A stretch of 64,000 bases of DNA from Phycisphaeraceae bacterium (GCA_028277745.1 JANQFR010000065.1:47380-111379); one strand, 5' to 3'. Counted from the first letter of the stretch, positions 1 to 7,835 are shown. The notes: generated by a model not told the origin, from the sequence alone. Numbers and translations: made by a program.

Positions 1-54
1 GACATCATCGACGAAGCCATCGGCGAAACCGCCCGGGAGCTGGGGGCCGGGTAA
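1..54 (+). CDS. C-terminal tail of an unidentified gene (partial)
   Basis: An open frame enters from the left edge and runs for 17 codons to a TAA stop at 52-54, giving the tail DIIDEAIGETARELGAG. Codon third positions are GC-rich like the real genes nearby, so it is probably the end of a + strand gene. The fragment is too short to assign a family. It lies about 130 bp upstream of the aldolase gene and is separated from it by a palindromic element. Confidence 0.45.
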   Translation, partial: DIIDEAIGETARELGAG

Positions 55-62
55 GGCTTTCA

Positions 63-118
63 GATTTAGCCGCGGGGCTTGCCCCGCGTTCACCCGCCGC
101 AAGCGGCGGGGCTAAATC
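63..118. repeat. Three-way palindromic repeat element
   Basis: The outer arms GATTTAGC (63-70) and GCTAAATC (111-118) are inverted. They enclose two further hairpins: CGCGGGGC-TT-GCCCCGCG (71-88) and CCGCCGC-AA-GCGGCGG (94-109). The whole could fold as a three-way junction. It has the same architecture as, but a different sequence from, the elements at 1041, 7765 and 27161. A degenerate relative is at 11641. Confidence 0.6.
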
Positions 119-181
119 GTTCAAAACACTTGCCTCACATAAGAAAATCACGCTTGGATTGGAAACATGAAAGGAAACCCA

Positions 182-1030
182 ATGTCTTTCGTCACCCCCC
201 GCCTGAACCGTCTGTTTGCCGCGGACGGCCGCTGTTTCGACGTCGCCATCGACCACGGCTTTTTTAACGAGTCCGCGTTTCTGTCCGGGATCGAGGCCCT
301 CGGCGAGGCCGTGAAGACGGTGATCGAGGCCGGCCCCGACGCGATCCAGCTCACGCTCGGCCAGGCGCGTCACCTCCAGTCGGTCCCCGGGCCCAAGCCC
401 GCGCTCGTGCTGCGCACCGATGTCGCTAACGTCTACGGCAAAGACCTGCCGCGCACGCTTTTCAGCCACGCGGTCGACGACGTGGTGGAGCACGCGTTGC
501 GGCTCGACGCGGCGTGCCTGTGCGTCAACCTGTTCCGCATCCCCGGCGAGCCGGAGGTGCACGAGCAGTGCGTACGCAACATCACCCGGATCAAGAACGT
601 CAGCGACCGCTACGGCATGCCGCTGATGGTCGAGCCGCTGGTGTTCCAGCCCAACGCCGAAGCCGGCGGGTACATGGTGGACGGCGATCTGCAGAAGATC
701 GCTCCGCTGGTCCGCCAGGCGGTGGAGCTGGGCGCGGACGTCATCAAGGCCGACCCGACCGATGACGTGAGCCTGTATCACAAGGTCGTGGAAGTCGCGT
801 CGGGCATCCCCGTGCTGGTGCGCGGCGGCGGGCGCGTCAGCGATGAAGAGATCCTCAAACGGACCAAAGACCTGACCCGCCAGGGCGTCGCGGGCATCGT
901 CTACGGCCGGAATGTCGTTCAGCACGAGAACCCCCGCGGCATCACCCAGGCGCTCTCCGCGATCATCCACCGCGACGCTTCGGTGGAGGAGGCGTTTGAG
1001 GAACTCCAGGCGGCGCCCGTGGGCGTGTGA
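182..1030 (+). CDS. DhnA/DeoC-type class I aldolase
   Basis: Predicted cytoplasmic aldolase of 282 residues, DhnA/LsrF/class I fructose-bisphosphate aldolase-like. The N-terminal VAIDHGFF segment (about 21-28) and EPLVF (about 151-155) fit the TIM barrel. Lys189 in ADVIKADPTDD is the expected Schiff-base lysine, and VRGGGR near residue 217 resembles a phosphate-binding loop. The ATG at 182 was chosen because AAGGAA lies 6-7 bases upstream; an in-frame ATG at 167 would add five residues. The downstream SDR, lyase and dehydrogenase suggest sugar-derived keto acid or deoxysugar breakdown, but the substrate cannot be read from sequence. Confidence 0.85.
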   Translation: MSFVTPRLNRLFAADGRCFDVAIDHGFFNESAFLSGIEALGEAVKTVIEAGPDAIQLTLGQARHLQSVPGPKPALVLRTDVANVYGKDLPRTLFSHAVDDVVEHALRLDAACLCVNLFRIPGEPEVHEQCVRNITRIKNVSDRYGMPLMVEPLVFQPNAEAGGYMVDGDLQKIAPLVRQAVELGADVIKADPTDDVSLYHKVVEVASGIPVLVRGGGRVSDEEILKRTKDLTRQGVAGIVYGRNVVQHENPRGITQALSAIIHRDASVEEAFEELQAAPVGV

Positions 1031-1040
1031 GGGGTTCCCA

Positions 1041-1090
1041 TAGCCGGCGGGCTACGCCCGCCTGGTCCAGGGCCGCGTCGCGGCCCGGCT
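1041..1090. repeat. Three-way palindromic repeat, copy 1 of 3
   Basis: The outer arms AGCCGG and CCGGCT enclose GGCGGGC-TAC-GCCCGCC and GGCCGC-GTC-GCGGCC hairpins. Near-identical copies lie at 7765-7815 and 27161-27208, all intergenic. This copy sits between the aldolase and SDR genes and could act as an mRNA stem or processing site. Confidence 0.75.
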
Positions 1091-1124
1091 CGCTCAAAGT
1101 TGATGAGTTCATGAGGAACCGTCC

Positions 1125-1901
1125 GTGCAAGACCTGAATCTATTCAGCCTCGCGGGCCGCACCGCCCTGGTGACCGGGGGCGCCGGGTTGTACGGCCGCC
1201 AGATCGTCCGCGCCTTGGCCCAGGCCGGGGCGAAGACGGTGATGGCCAGCCGCGACGTCGCGGCGTTGCGGTCCTACGCCGAGAGCCTGAAGAAAGAGGG
1301 ATTCGACATCCTGGCCTACGCGCTCGACCAGGCCGACGCCGGCGCCGTTGAACGTCTGCGCGACCAGCTGGTCGCCGACCTCGGCGGCGTTGACGTCCTG
1401 GTCAACAACGCCGTCGCCCGGCCGATGAAGGAGTGGTCGGACCCGCTGGACGCCTGGGAGCGCAGCATGGCGGTCAACGCGACCGGGCTGTTCGACATGA
1501 CACGCACGTTCGGCGAACACATGGCCCAGCGCGGCAGGGGCAGCATCATCAACGTCGGCTCGATCCAGGGGATGGTCGGCCTCGACCTCACCCTCTACGA
1601 AGGCCTCGGCTGGAGCGTGCCGCCCGACTACTTCTTCCACAAGGGCGGCATGGTCCAGCTCACCCGATACGCCGCCGCGAAGCTCGGTCCCGACGGCGTC
1701 CGCGTCAATTGCATCAGCCCCGGCGGGTTCTTCAACGACCAGGACCCCGCCTTTGTCCAACGCTACAACGACCGCACGTTCCTCGGCCGGCTCGCCAATG
1801 AGCACGACCTGCGCGGCGTGATCATCTTCCTCGCGTCGGACGCGTCGGCCTACATCACCGGCGCCAACATCCCCGTCGACGGCGGCTACACCGCCAAGTA
1901 G
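1125..1901 (+). CDS. SDR-family NAD(P)-dependent oxidoreductase
   Basis: A 258-residue classical short-chain dehydrogenase. TGGAGLYG near residues 17-24 is the Rossmann dinucleotide motif, VNNAVA is the NNAG-like strand, the Ser in NVGSIQG is the catalytic serine, and YFFHK is the YxxxK catalytic pair. ISPGGFF and the C-terminal ITGANIPVDGGYT complete the family pattern. The GTG start at 1125 follows a GAGGAA Shine-Dalgarno-like sequence. It is 94 bp downstream of the aldolase and probably acts on a related sugar or sugar acid. Substrate is unknown. Confidence 0.9.
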   Translation: MQDLNLFSLAGRTALVTGGAGLYGRQIVRALAQAGAKTVMASRDVAALRSYAESLKKEGFDILAYALDQADAGAVERLRDQLVADLGGVDVLVNNAVARPMKEWSDPLDAWERSMAVNATGLFDMTRTFGEHMAQRGRGSIINVGSIQGMVGLDLTLYEGLGWSVPPDYFFHKGGMVQLTRYAAAKLGPDGVRVNCISPGGFFNDQDPAFVQRYNDRTFLGRLANEHDLRGVIIFLASDASAYITGANIPVDGGYTAK

Positions 1902-1913
1902 CGCCGCCCGGCC

Positions 1914-3182
1914 TCACGCGTCGAGAACCGACGTCAGCTTGACCAACGCCCGAGGGACATGGAACGCGCACTTGATCCACTTGCCCTTGTCGTCGTAATG
2001 GGGTTGCGCCGTGCGGCGGTCGAGGTATTCAAACCAGCCGCCGTGCTGCGGGTCGGGGAAATGCGCGAAGGTGTAATCGTGCAGCCGCCGCCAGCGGTCG
2101 CGCCAGGCCGGGTCGTTGGTGATCCGGGCGGACCACGCCGCGATGATCAGCGCCTCGGCGTGAACCCACCAGACCTTGTCGTCCCAGCGTTCGCCCCAGC
2201 TGTTGATCACTTCCGGCCCCGGCGGCTGCCGGCCCTGGTCGTCCACGAACGCCAGGAGCCCGCCGTATTCCGCGTCCCAGCCCTTATCGAACATCCAGCC
2301 CGCGACCTGGATCGCACGCCGGACCGCGTCCTGATCGTCCCGGCGCACCGCCTCGTCCAGGCAAAACCACATCGACTCCAGCGCGTGGCCCGGGTTGAGC
2401 CGCTGCCCGTCCGCCTCCTCCACCAGCGAGCCGTCGGGCCCCAGGCATTCGTACAGCGCCTGCTCATCATCGCGCGAGAAAAACCAAAGCACCCGGTGCA
2501 GCGCTTCTTCAAGGGCGGCGTCCAACTCGCGGCTTTCGATAACCGGCCAGAGCGAGGGCGCTGCGCCGACAAACGCCATGTACGGCCCATGCCAGACATA
2601 CCGCGCGTCGATCCCCAAATGATGGAATCCCGTGGTTTCAGGTGACCGCAGACCCGCCAGCACCGTCTTCAGCGTCGCGTCGATGATCGTGCGATCCGAC
2701 CGGCTCCCGGCAGCCAGGTCGTACTCGCACAACGCGGTCATCGCGAAAAGGTCGGCAAACCATGAACGGGCGCCCTCGACCACGCGCCCCGAACGGTCGG
2801 TCATGTAATGCCAGCGCCCGTCTCCCGCGTAACAGTGCTCCACGAGGTAGTCCCGACCCAGCCGGGCCAATTCGATCCAGCGTTCGCCCTGGGGATAGCG
2901 CCGGTGCAGGTGCGAGAACATCCAGGTTTGACGGGCCTGGCACCACGTGTTTTTCCGGGTGTCCGTCACGCCGCCGGCCCGGTCGAGGCAGTGGAAAAAC
3001 CCGCCGGACTCCCGGTCGGGGCTGTGGTCGACCCAGAACGGCATGACCCCATTGAGCAGGTGGTGGAGATAGCCCGCCGCACTCATCTCAACGGTTTCGG
3101 GCGGCGAGGACAGGCCGCCTTGGATGGCGGTCGATTCGGCGTCTGGGGTCATGGGGTTTCGCTCCTGGGTACGAACCGGCAT
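1914..3182 (-). CDS. N-acylglucosamine 2-epimerase (AGE) family protein
   Basis: Up to 422 residues. The sequence has the repeated Trp- and His-rich helices of the (alpha/alpha)6-barrel AGE/cellobiose 2-epimerase family, for example GGFFHCLDRAG, KNTWCQARQTWMFS, NPGHALESMWF, YGGLLAFVD and the C-terminal HGGWFEYLDR. These enzymes epimerise or isomerise sugars. Two starts are possible: ATG at 3182 with GAGG five bases upstream, and ATG at 3152 with AGGAG nine bases upstream; the conserved domain lies downstream of both. It is transcribed away from the GntR gene across an AT-rich intergenic region. RenBP-like GlcNAc/ManNAc epimerisation is one possibility, but not certain. Confidence 0.88.
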   Translation of the reverse strand: MPVRTQERNPMTPDAESTAIQGGLSSPPETVEMSAAGYLHHLLNGVMPFWVDHSPDRESGGFFHCLDRAGGVTDTRKNTWCQARQTWMFSHLHRRYPQGERWIELARLGRDYLVEHCYAGDGRWHYMTDRSGRVVEGARSWFADLFAMTALCEYDLAAGSRSDRTIIDATLKTVLAGLRSPETTGFHHLGIDARYVWHGPYMAFVGAAPSLWPVIESRELDAALEEALHRVLWFFSRDDEQALYECLGPDGSLVEEADGQRLNPGHALESMWFCLDEAVRRDDQDAVRRAIQVAGWMFDKGWDAEYGGLLAFVDDQGRQPPGPEVINSWGERWDDKVWWVHAEALIIAAWSARITNDPAWRDRWRRLHDYTFAHFPDPQHGGWFEYLDRRTAQPHYDDKGKWIKCAFHVPRALVKLTSVLDA

Positions 3183-3376
3183 GGTGTCCTCGAAGTTGGC
3201 TCACGAGCGTTTCAAGGGTCAGGCCAAGCGGAATTCAGTATACCAAATAGATTAAATTTAGTAGACTATAATATTGCATTCTAGATTGTCATTCTGGTGT
3301 TTTCAGACAATTAATACGTAATTTTCAGGCTTTGATGACTAAATAGGCTTGATATTGTCGCCTGATTTGCTAAGAT
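3183..3376. promoter_or_regulatory. AT-rich divergent promoter region, AGE gene and GntR gene
   Basis: This 194-bp spacer is far more AT-rich than the surrounding DNA. It holds a perfect TATAAT at 3267-3272 on the + strand, with no good -35 at the usual distance. It also holds an inverted repeat ATTGTC (3285-3290) / GACAAT (3306-3311). As it separates a GntR-type regulator gene from a divergent catabolic gene, it is the natural place for that regulator's operator. The exact site is inferred. Confidence 0.5.
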
Positions 3377-4024
3377 ATGGTCGTGACAGGAAACCAAAGT
3401 CAAGTGGTTTACGACAAGCTGCGGCGGCTCCTGCTGCACAGCGGTCTGGCCGAGGGCGTCCGCCTGACGGAGTCGGAATGGGCGGATCGGCTGGGCGTGA
3501 ATCGCGGCTCGCTCCGGGAAGCGTTGATGGTGTTGGCGCAGGAAGGGCTGCTCGAGCGGGGGGAGCGGGGCGGCTACTTCGTGCCGCGGCTGCGGCAGGA
3601 GGACGTGGAGCACATCCTGGCGGCGCGGGAGGTGCTGGAGTCCGGCGCGATCCGGGCCTTGGCCGGCCGCCCGCCGTCCGCGGATCATTTTGACGCGATG
3701 GAGCGCGTGTGCGACCGCATGCAGCTGATGCTGGAGGAGGGTTACGAGTTCGGCTTCGTGGAGGCCGACCGCCGTTTTCACGTGCTCCTGGTTCAATCCG
3801 CGAGGAACCCCAAGCTCTCGCGGCTGTACGAAAACGCGCCGCTGCCGATCCGGACGTCGCCGCTGGACGATCCCGAGCAACGCCGGCAGAGCGGCCAGGT
3901 CACCGTTGATGAACACCGCCGGCTGCTGCGGCTGCTCCGCGAGGAGCGGTACGACGACGCGATCGCGCTGCTTCGCCGGCATCTTCTGGAACACCACCGG
4001 GCGCACGTTTTAGCCCGGGCTTGA
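3377..4024 (+). CDS. GntR/FadR-family regulator with FCD domain
   Basis: A 215-residue DNA-binding regulator. Residues 8-75 form the GntR winged helix: VYDKLRRLLL, then LTESEWADRLGVNRGSLREAL, then LEQ-like wing ERGGYFV. Residues 80-210 are the helical FCD ligand-binding domain with AAREVLESGAIR and the late EHRRLLRLLREERYDDAIALL helix. FadR-subfamily members usually respond to small organic or sugar acids and repress neighbouring catabolic genes. The stop overlaps the longest reading of the downstream lyase gene, so the two are probably co-transcribed. No clear Shine-Dalgarno precedes the ATG. Confidence 0.9.
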   Translation: MVVTGNQSQVVYDKLRRLLLHSGLAEGVRLTESEWADRLGVNRGSLREALMVLAQEGLLERGERGGYFVPRLRQEDVEHILAAREVLESGAIRALAGRPPSADHFDAMERVCDRMQLMLEEGYEFGFVEADRRFHVLLVQSARNPKLSRLYENAPLPIRTSPLDDPEQRRQSGQVTVDEHRRLLRLLREERYDDAIALLRRHLLEHHRAHVLARA

Positions 4025-4038
4025 TTGGCGTCCCCCTT

Positions 4039-4941
4039 ATGAAAAGACCCCGCATCATCTCCGCCATCGGCACGCCGCTGCACCCCGACGGCCGTTTGCA
4101 TGAAGACGGGTTGCGCCTGCACCTGACGGATCACTGGGACGCCGGGATCGACAGTGTCCTGGTCGGCGGGACCATGGGCTTGATGCAGATGCTCACCGAT
4201 GCTGCGTACCGGGCGCTGGTGGAGCAGAGCGTCGCGTGCTCGGCCGGCCGGGGCGAGCTGCTAGTGGGCGTCGGCGATACAAGCCTGCCTCGCACGCTTG
4301 ACCGCGTTGGATTTGTGAACGGGTTCGACGTGGACGGGGTCGTCGTGCTTTCGCCGCACTTTCTGCCGGTCGAACAGGGGTGGCTCGTCGAGTATTACCA
4401 CGCGGTGGCCGACGCGGCGCGGGCGCCCGTGCTCCTGTACGACTTGCCGCCCATCGTCGGTTACGCGCTGGAGGCGGACGTCATCTGCGCGGCCGCGGAG
4501 CACCCGAACATCATCGGCATCAAGTGCAGCGGCCCGATCGACACCGCCCGGCAGCTGCAGGCCCGGCTGGGCGATGGTTTCCGCATCGTCCTCGCGCAGC
4601 CGATGAACATCGATGCGTTCGTGCGCGTCGGTTTTCACGAGTTTCTCGACGGGGTCTTCGCGCTGGCGCCCTCGTGGATGGTCTCGCTGGCGGACGCGAT
4701 CGAGGCGGAAGACTGGGACCGGGTGTCTCGTGAGCAGCGGCGTCTGACCGAGCTGCTGGTCTTGTTGCGTCAAGACAACCCGTTCCGCGGTTTTTCCTTG
4801 TTGATGAACCAGCGGGGCGTGCCGGGGCAGTTTGTCACGTCGCCGATTGCACAGCCGACACAGGCGATGCGGGAGGCCTTGCTGCGGTCGCCGGTGGTTG
4901 AGCAGCTCCTCGCCGAAACCTCGCTGGGCGCCGCGGTGTAA
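4039..4941 (+). CDS. DapA/NanA-family aldolase-lyase
   Basis: A 300-residue member of the dihydrodipicolinate synthase/N-acetylneuraminate lyase superfamily. Lys162 in IIGIKCSG is the Schiff-base lysine and Tyr134 in LYDLPP is the partner tyrosine. The usual GTTGE loop reads GTMGL here, so true DapA activity is unlikely. The ATG at 4039 is preferred; a TTG at 4021 would overlap the regulator gene. The position next to a GntR regulator and an AGE-family protein favours a catabolic lyase acting on a 2-keto sugar acid. Confidence 0.85.
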   Translation: MKRPRIISAIGTPLHPDGRLHEDGLRLHLTDHWDAGIDSVLVGGTMGLMQMLTDAAYRALVEQSVACSAGRGELLVGVGDTSLPRTLDRVGFVNGFDVDGVVVLSPHFLPVEQGWLVEYYHAVADAARAPVLLYDLPPIVGYALEADVICAAAEHPNIIGIKCSGPIDTARQLQARLGDGFRIVLAQPMNIDAFVRVGFHEFLDGVFALAPSWMVSLADAIEAEDWDRVSREQRRLTELLVLLRQDNPFRGFSLLMNQRGVPGQFVTSPIAQPTQAMREALLRSPVVEQLLAETSLGAAV

Positions 4942-4983
4942 GCCCGGCCCGCCGCCGGCGCCTCGTGTGGGACCGTGTATGAG

Positions 4984-5064
4984 AAGCCGGACCTGAGCGA
5001 AGCGAAGGTCCGGATCGAGCCAACGAAAATCCATCCGGACCTTCGCTTCGCTCAGGTCCGGCTT
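4984..5064. repeat. Long hairpin repeat, 32-bp perfect arms (copy 1)
   Basis: The left arm 4984-5015 is the exact reverse complement of the right arm 5033-5064, with a 17-base loop. Each arm holds a GAGCGAAGCGAAGG core flanked by GGACC/GGTCC. A second copy with the same arm length is at 24760-24841. The element lies between the lyase and dehydrogenase genes. It has no T-tract, so it is better read as a mobile palindromic repeat that may also act as an RNA stem. Confidence 0.85.
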
Positions 5065-5098
5065 GACACGAGCTTCTCACACACGTTCTGAGACCATC

Positions 5099-6097
5099 AT
5101 GCAGACGAAACACCGTGTACTGGTGATTGGGGTGGGGTCGATCGGCGAGCGGCACGTGCGTTGTTTCCTGCGCACGGGGCGGGCCGAGGTCGGAGTCACC
5201 GAGCCGAACCCGGCGACCCGCGACGCGGTCGCGGAGCGACATCCGCTATGTGGGGCGTACGCAAGCCTGGATGAAGCGCTGACTTCCGAATGGGATTCGG
5301 CGGTCGTGGCGACGCCCGCCCACACGCACATCGGCGTGGGGCGTACGCTCGCGGCCTCCAACATCGGCGCCCTCATCGAGAAGCCGTTGAGCGTGTCGCC
5401 CGACGGCGTGGAGGCACTCGCGACCGAAGCGCAGGCCCGTGGCCTGCCGATGGGCGTCGCTTATATCCACCGGGCGCACCCGGCGCTGGCGGCGATGCGC
5501 GAGGCGGTTATCTCCGGCCGGTTCGGCCGGCCGCTTCACGTCACCGTCCAGGCCGGCCAGCACTTCCCGACGCACCGGCCGGCGTACGCGTCGACCTATT
5601 ACCGCGACCACGCCAGCGGCGGCGGCGCGATCCAGGACGCCCTGACCCACCTGATCAACGCCGCGGAATGGCTGGTCGGCCCGGTGACCGGCCTGGCCGC
5701 GGACGCGGCCCACCAGCGGCTGCCCAACGTCACGGTCGAAGACACCGTCAACCTCATCGCCCGCCACGGCGACACCCCCGCGTCCTACAGCCTGAATCAG
5801 CATCAGGCCCCGAACGAAACGCATCTCGCCGTGGTCTGCGAAGACCGGACCATGGCGTATGAACCCACCCGGCACCGCTGGCGGTGGTGCGGCCAGCCCG
5901 ACGCCGCGTGGTCGGTGGAGCCGACGGTGTTTAAGGAGCGCGACGACTGGTTCACCCAACAGGCCAACGCCTGGCTCGATGTGCTGGAAGGCAAACAACG
6001 GCCGCTCTGCACGATTGCGGAAGGGGCGCAGACGTTACGCGTCAACCGGGCGGCGCTGGCGTCGGTGCGCGACGGCCGGGCATGGCAACAGCTCTAG
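5099..6097 (+). CDS. Gfo/Idh/MocA-family dehydrogenase
   Basis: A 332-residue NAD(P)-dependent sugar or cyclitol dehydrogenase. VLVIGVGSIGERH (residues 7-19) is the Rossmann GxGxxG motif, and IEKPLSVS holds the family EKP lysine. GGGAIQDALTHLINAAEW carries the catalytic Asp and His. The ATG at 5099 was chosen; the longer frame begins inside the hairpin repeat. It is the last gene of the + strand run with the GntR and lyase genes and likely oxidises the sugar that feeds the pathway. Some family members act on 2,7-anhydro-sialic acid, but nothing here proves that substrate. Confidence 0.9.
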   Translation: MQTKHRVLVIGVGSIGERHVRCFLRTGRAEVGVTEPNPATRDAVAERHPLCGAYASLDEALTSEWDSAVVATPAHTHIGVGRTLAASNIGALIEKPLSVSPDGVEALATEAQARGLPMGVAYIHRAHPALAAMREAVISGRFGRPLHVTVQAGQHFPTHRPAYASTYYRDHASGGGAIQDALTHLINAAEWLVGPVTGLAADAAHQRLPNVTVEDTVNLIARHGDTPASYSLNQHQAPNETHLAVVCEDRTMAYEPTRHRWRWCGQPDAAWSVEPTVFKERDDWFTQQANAWLDVLEGKQRPLCTIAEGAQTLRVNRAALASVRDGRAWQQL

Positions 6098-6249
6098 ATG
6101 GCGTGGGCATCCGTCTGTGGCGCCCTTCGTAGCCGCGACCCCCTCCTCCGTCGCGGTCGCGTCACCATATACTGGCGTCTTTCGAGGACTCGCGTCGCCG
6201 TCTGTATTGACTCGGACGTTTTGGCGGTGAATCCTTTAATGCGGTGCGG

Positions 6250-6277
6250 TTGACGCGCCGATTATCCGATATATAAG
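6250..6277 (+). promoter_or_regulatory. Candidate sigma70-type promoter
   Basis: TTGACG (6250-6255) and TATAAG (6272-6277) are separated by 16 bases and lie 34 bp upstream of the PNPOx-like start codon. The match to the vegetative consensus is good. Confidence 0.55.
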
Positions 6278-6292
6278 ATAAGAATGTCTTAT
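6278..6292. promoter_or_regulatory. Palindromic operator candidate
   Basis: ATAAGA-ATG-TCTTAT is a perfect inverted repeat directly after the putative -10 box, where a repressor would block initiation. Confidence 0.5.
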
Positions 6293-6310
6293 TATTGAAC
6301 GGAGCCGATC

Positions 6311-6796
6311 ATGACTCAGGAAACAACCCTCAGCGATCAGGAAATCCTGGCGCTCGCGATGCAGGTGGTGGCCGATCAGTTTGTCGGGAGCATGGCGACG
6401 GTCGATTTCGACGGCCGGCCTCACGTGCGATACATGGGCGGCTCGCCGGTCGCCGACGGGTTGAACAAGCTCTACACCCTCACCGGCCGCAAGACCCGCA
6501 AGATCAAGCAGCTCGAACGCAACCCCGCGGTGAGCTGGCTGTTCTCGCGCGAGGGCTACGAGGAGATCGTCACCCTCCACGGCAAGGCGCGGGTCTTGTC
6601 CGCGCCCGTGGTGAGCCAGCAGGTCTGGGACCGGCTGGCCGACTCGGCGCGGCGTTACGTGATGAACGTGCTGAGCAACCCCGAGAACGTGGAGTTCGTC
6701 ACCATCGAGACCGAGGTCGAGTCGGTGGAGTACCTCTGCCCCTCGCGCGGCCTGGTGGCGCCGCGCGTCATCCCGATGGGCGCGGCCGCCGCGTAG
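6311..6796 (+). CDS. Pyridoxamine 5'-phosphate oxidase-like flavin-binding protein
   Basis: A 161-residue split-barrel protein of the general stress protein 26/PNPOx-like group. FVGSMATVDFDGRPHVRYM at residues 24-42 is the first barrel hairpin, and TGRKTRKIKQLERNPAVSW contains the KxxQLxxNP element. Members bind FMN, F420 or heme; which one cannot be read here. A GGAG Shine-Dalgarno lies seven bases before the ATG. It has its own promoter-operator and is probably monocistronic. Its 3' end overlaps the convergent transporter gene by 29 bp. Confidence 0.85.
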   Translation: MTQETTLSDQEILALAMQVVADQFVGSMATVDFDGRPHVRYMGGSPVADGLNKLYTLTGRKTRKIKQLERNPAVSWLFSREGYEEIVTLHGKARVLSAPVVSQQVWDRLADSARRYVMNVLSNPENVEFVTIETEVESVEYLCPSRGLVAPRVIPMGAAAA

Positions 6797-7697
6797 CCGC
6801 GCCCGGCTTGGCCGGTCGGCCGGGCCACTGCACCAGCGCCACCATCGCCAGCACGCCCGCCAGCGCGACGATCTGCCGCCGCGTCACCGGCTCGCCGTCC
6901 ACCCAGCCCCACATCACCGCGATGCTCGACACCAGGTACGTCACCATCCCCGCAAACAGCGGCCCGCGCCGGGTCACCAGGACGTAGAACATCCACGTCG
7001 CCAGCCCCGTGCCGATCATCCCCAGCACCCCCACCGCCAGGCCCGCGATGGCCAGTTGCCCGGCGTCGGCGTTCATCAGCTTCTCCCGCTCCATCGGGCT
7101 GACGAGCATCAGCGGCGTGATGCACGCCCCGGCCGCCAGCAACAAGGTGATCGTCAACACCACCGGCGGGATGTGCGACAGCCGCCGCTTGATGAACGTG
7201 TTGCTCAGCGCATAAGCCGCGGGCACGGTGACCGCCAGCACCACCGCCTGCCAGGGCACGCCCCGCTCGGCGCCCGCGCCGAAGAGCAACAGGATAAAGC
7301 CGAAGCCCACGACCACCCCCACCAGCTCACGCACCTTGGGCCAGACGCCCAGCATCGGCACGCTCACCGCGATCGTCAGCAGCGGCACCAGGCAGACCAT
7401 CATCCCGAAGAACCCGCTGTGCTCGAACCGGCCGATCAGGTACGGCTGCATCACGAACGGGTAGGTCATGCCCACCACCGCCGGCACGGCCAGCGCGAGC
7501 CAGTCCCGCCGGGCCACGCCCCAACGCTCCCCCGGCCGCCTCAGCAGCAGCCGCCAGATCAGCAGCAGGATCAGCCCGCCCCCGATCACCCGGCCCCACC
7601 CGATCGTCAGCGGCCCCATCGCGGGCGCCGCCTTCTTCATCAGGATGAAGCTCGACCCCCACACGCCGCAGATCAACAGGAACAGGAGGTAGTGCAT
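6768..7697 (-). CDS. EamA/DMT-family transporter
   Basis: A 309-residue inner-membrane protein with about ten hydrophobic helices in two EamA repeats. The N-terminus LLFLLICGVWGSSFILMKKA is typical of drug/metabolite transporters, as is the second-half YALSNTFIKRRL. A basic tail RRPRPSG lies in the cytoplasm. The C-terminal codons overlap the end of the PNPOx-like gene on the other strand. Substrate is unknown. Confidence 0.88.
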   Translation of the reverse strand: MHYLLFLLICGVWGSSFILMKKAAPAMGPLTIGWGRVIGGGLILLLIWRLLLRRPGERWGVARRDWLALAVPAVVGMTYPFVMQPYLIGRFEHSGFFGMMVCLVPLLTIAVSVPMLGVWPKVRELVGVVVGFGFILLLFGAGAERGVPWQAVVLAVTVPAAYALSNTFIKRRLSHIPPVVLTITLLLAAGACITPLMLVSPMEREKLMNADAGQLAIAGLAVGVLGMIGTGLATWMFYVLVTRRGPLFAGMVTYLVSSIAVMWGWVDGEPVTRRQIVALAGVLAMVALVQWPGRPAKPGAATRRPRPSG

Positions 7698-7764
7698 AAG
7701 GCGTTCGCGCGGGGGGCAACGGCCGCATGATAAGGAGCGTCCTGCATGGATGTTGAACCCTCTT

Positions 7765-7815
7765 AGCCGGCGGGCGACGCCCGCCTGGTCCGGGGCCGCG
7801 TAGCGGCCCGGCTAT
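7765..7815. repeat. Three-way palindromic repeat, copy 2 of 3
   Basis: Nearly identical to 1041-1090: outer AGCCGG/CCGGCT arms with GGCGGGC-GAC-GCCCGCC and GGCCGC-GTA-GCGGCC hairpins. It lies in the divergent spacer between the transporter and the SurA-like lipoprotein. Confidence 0.75.
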
Positions 7816-7835
7816 CCTCATGTAAACTACGGGTT

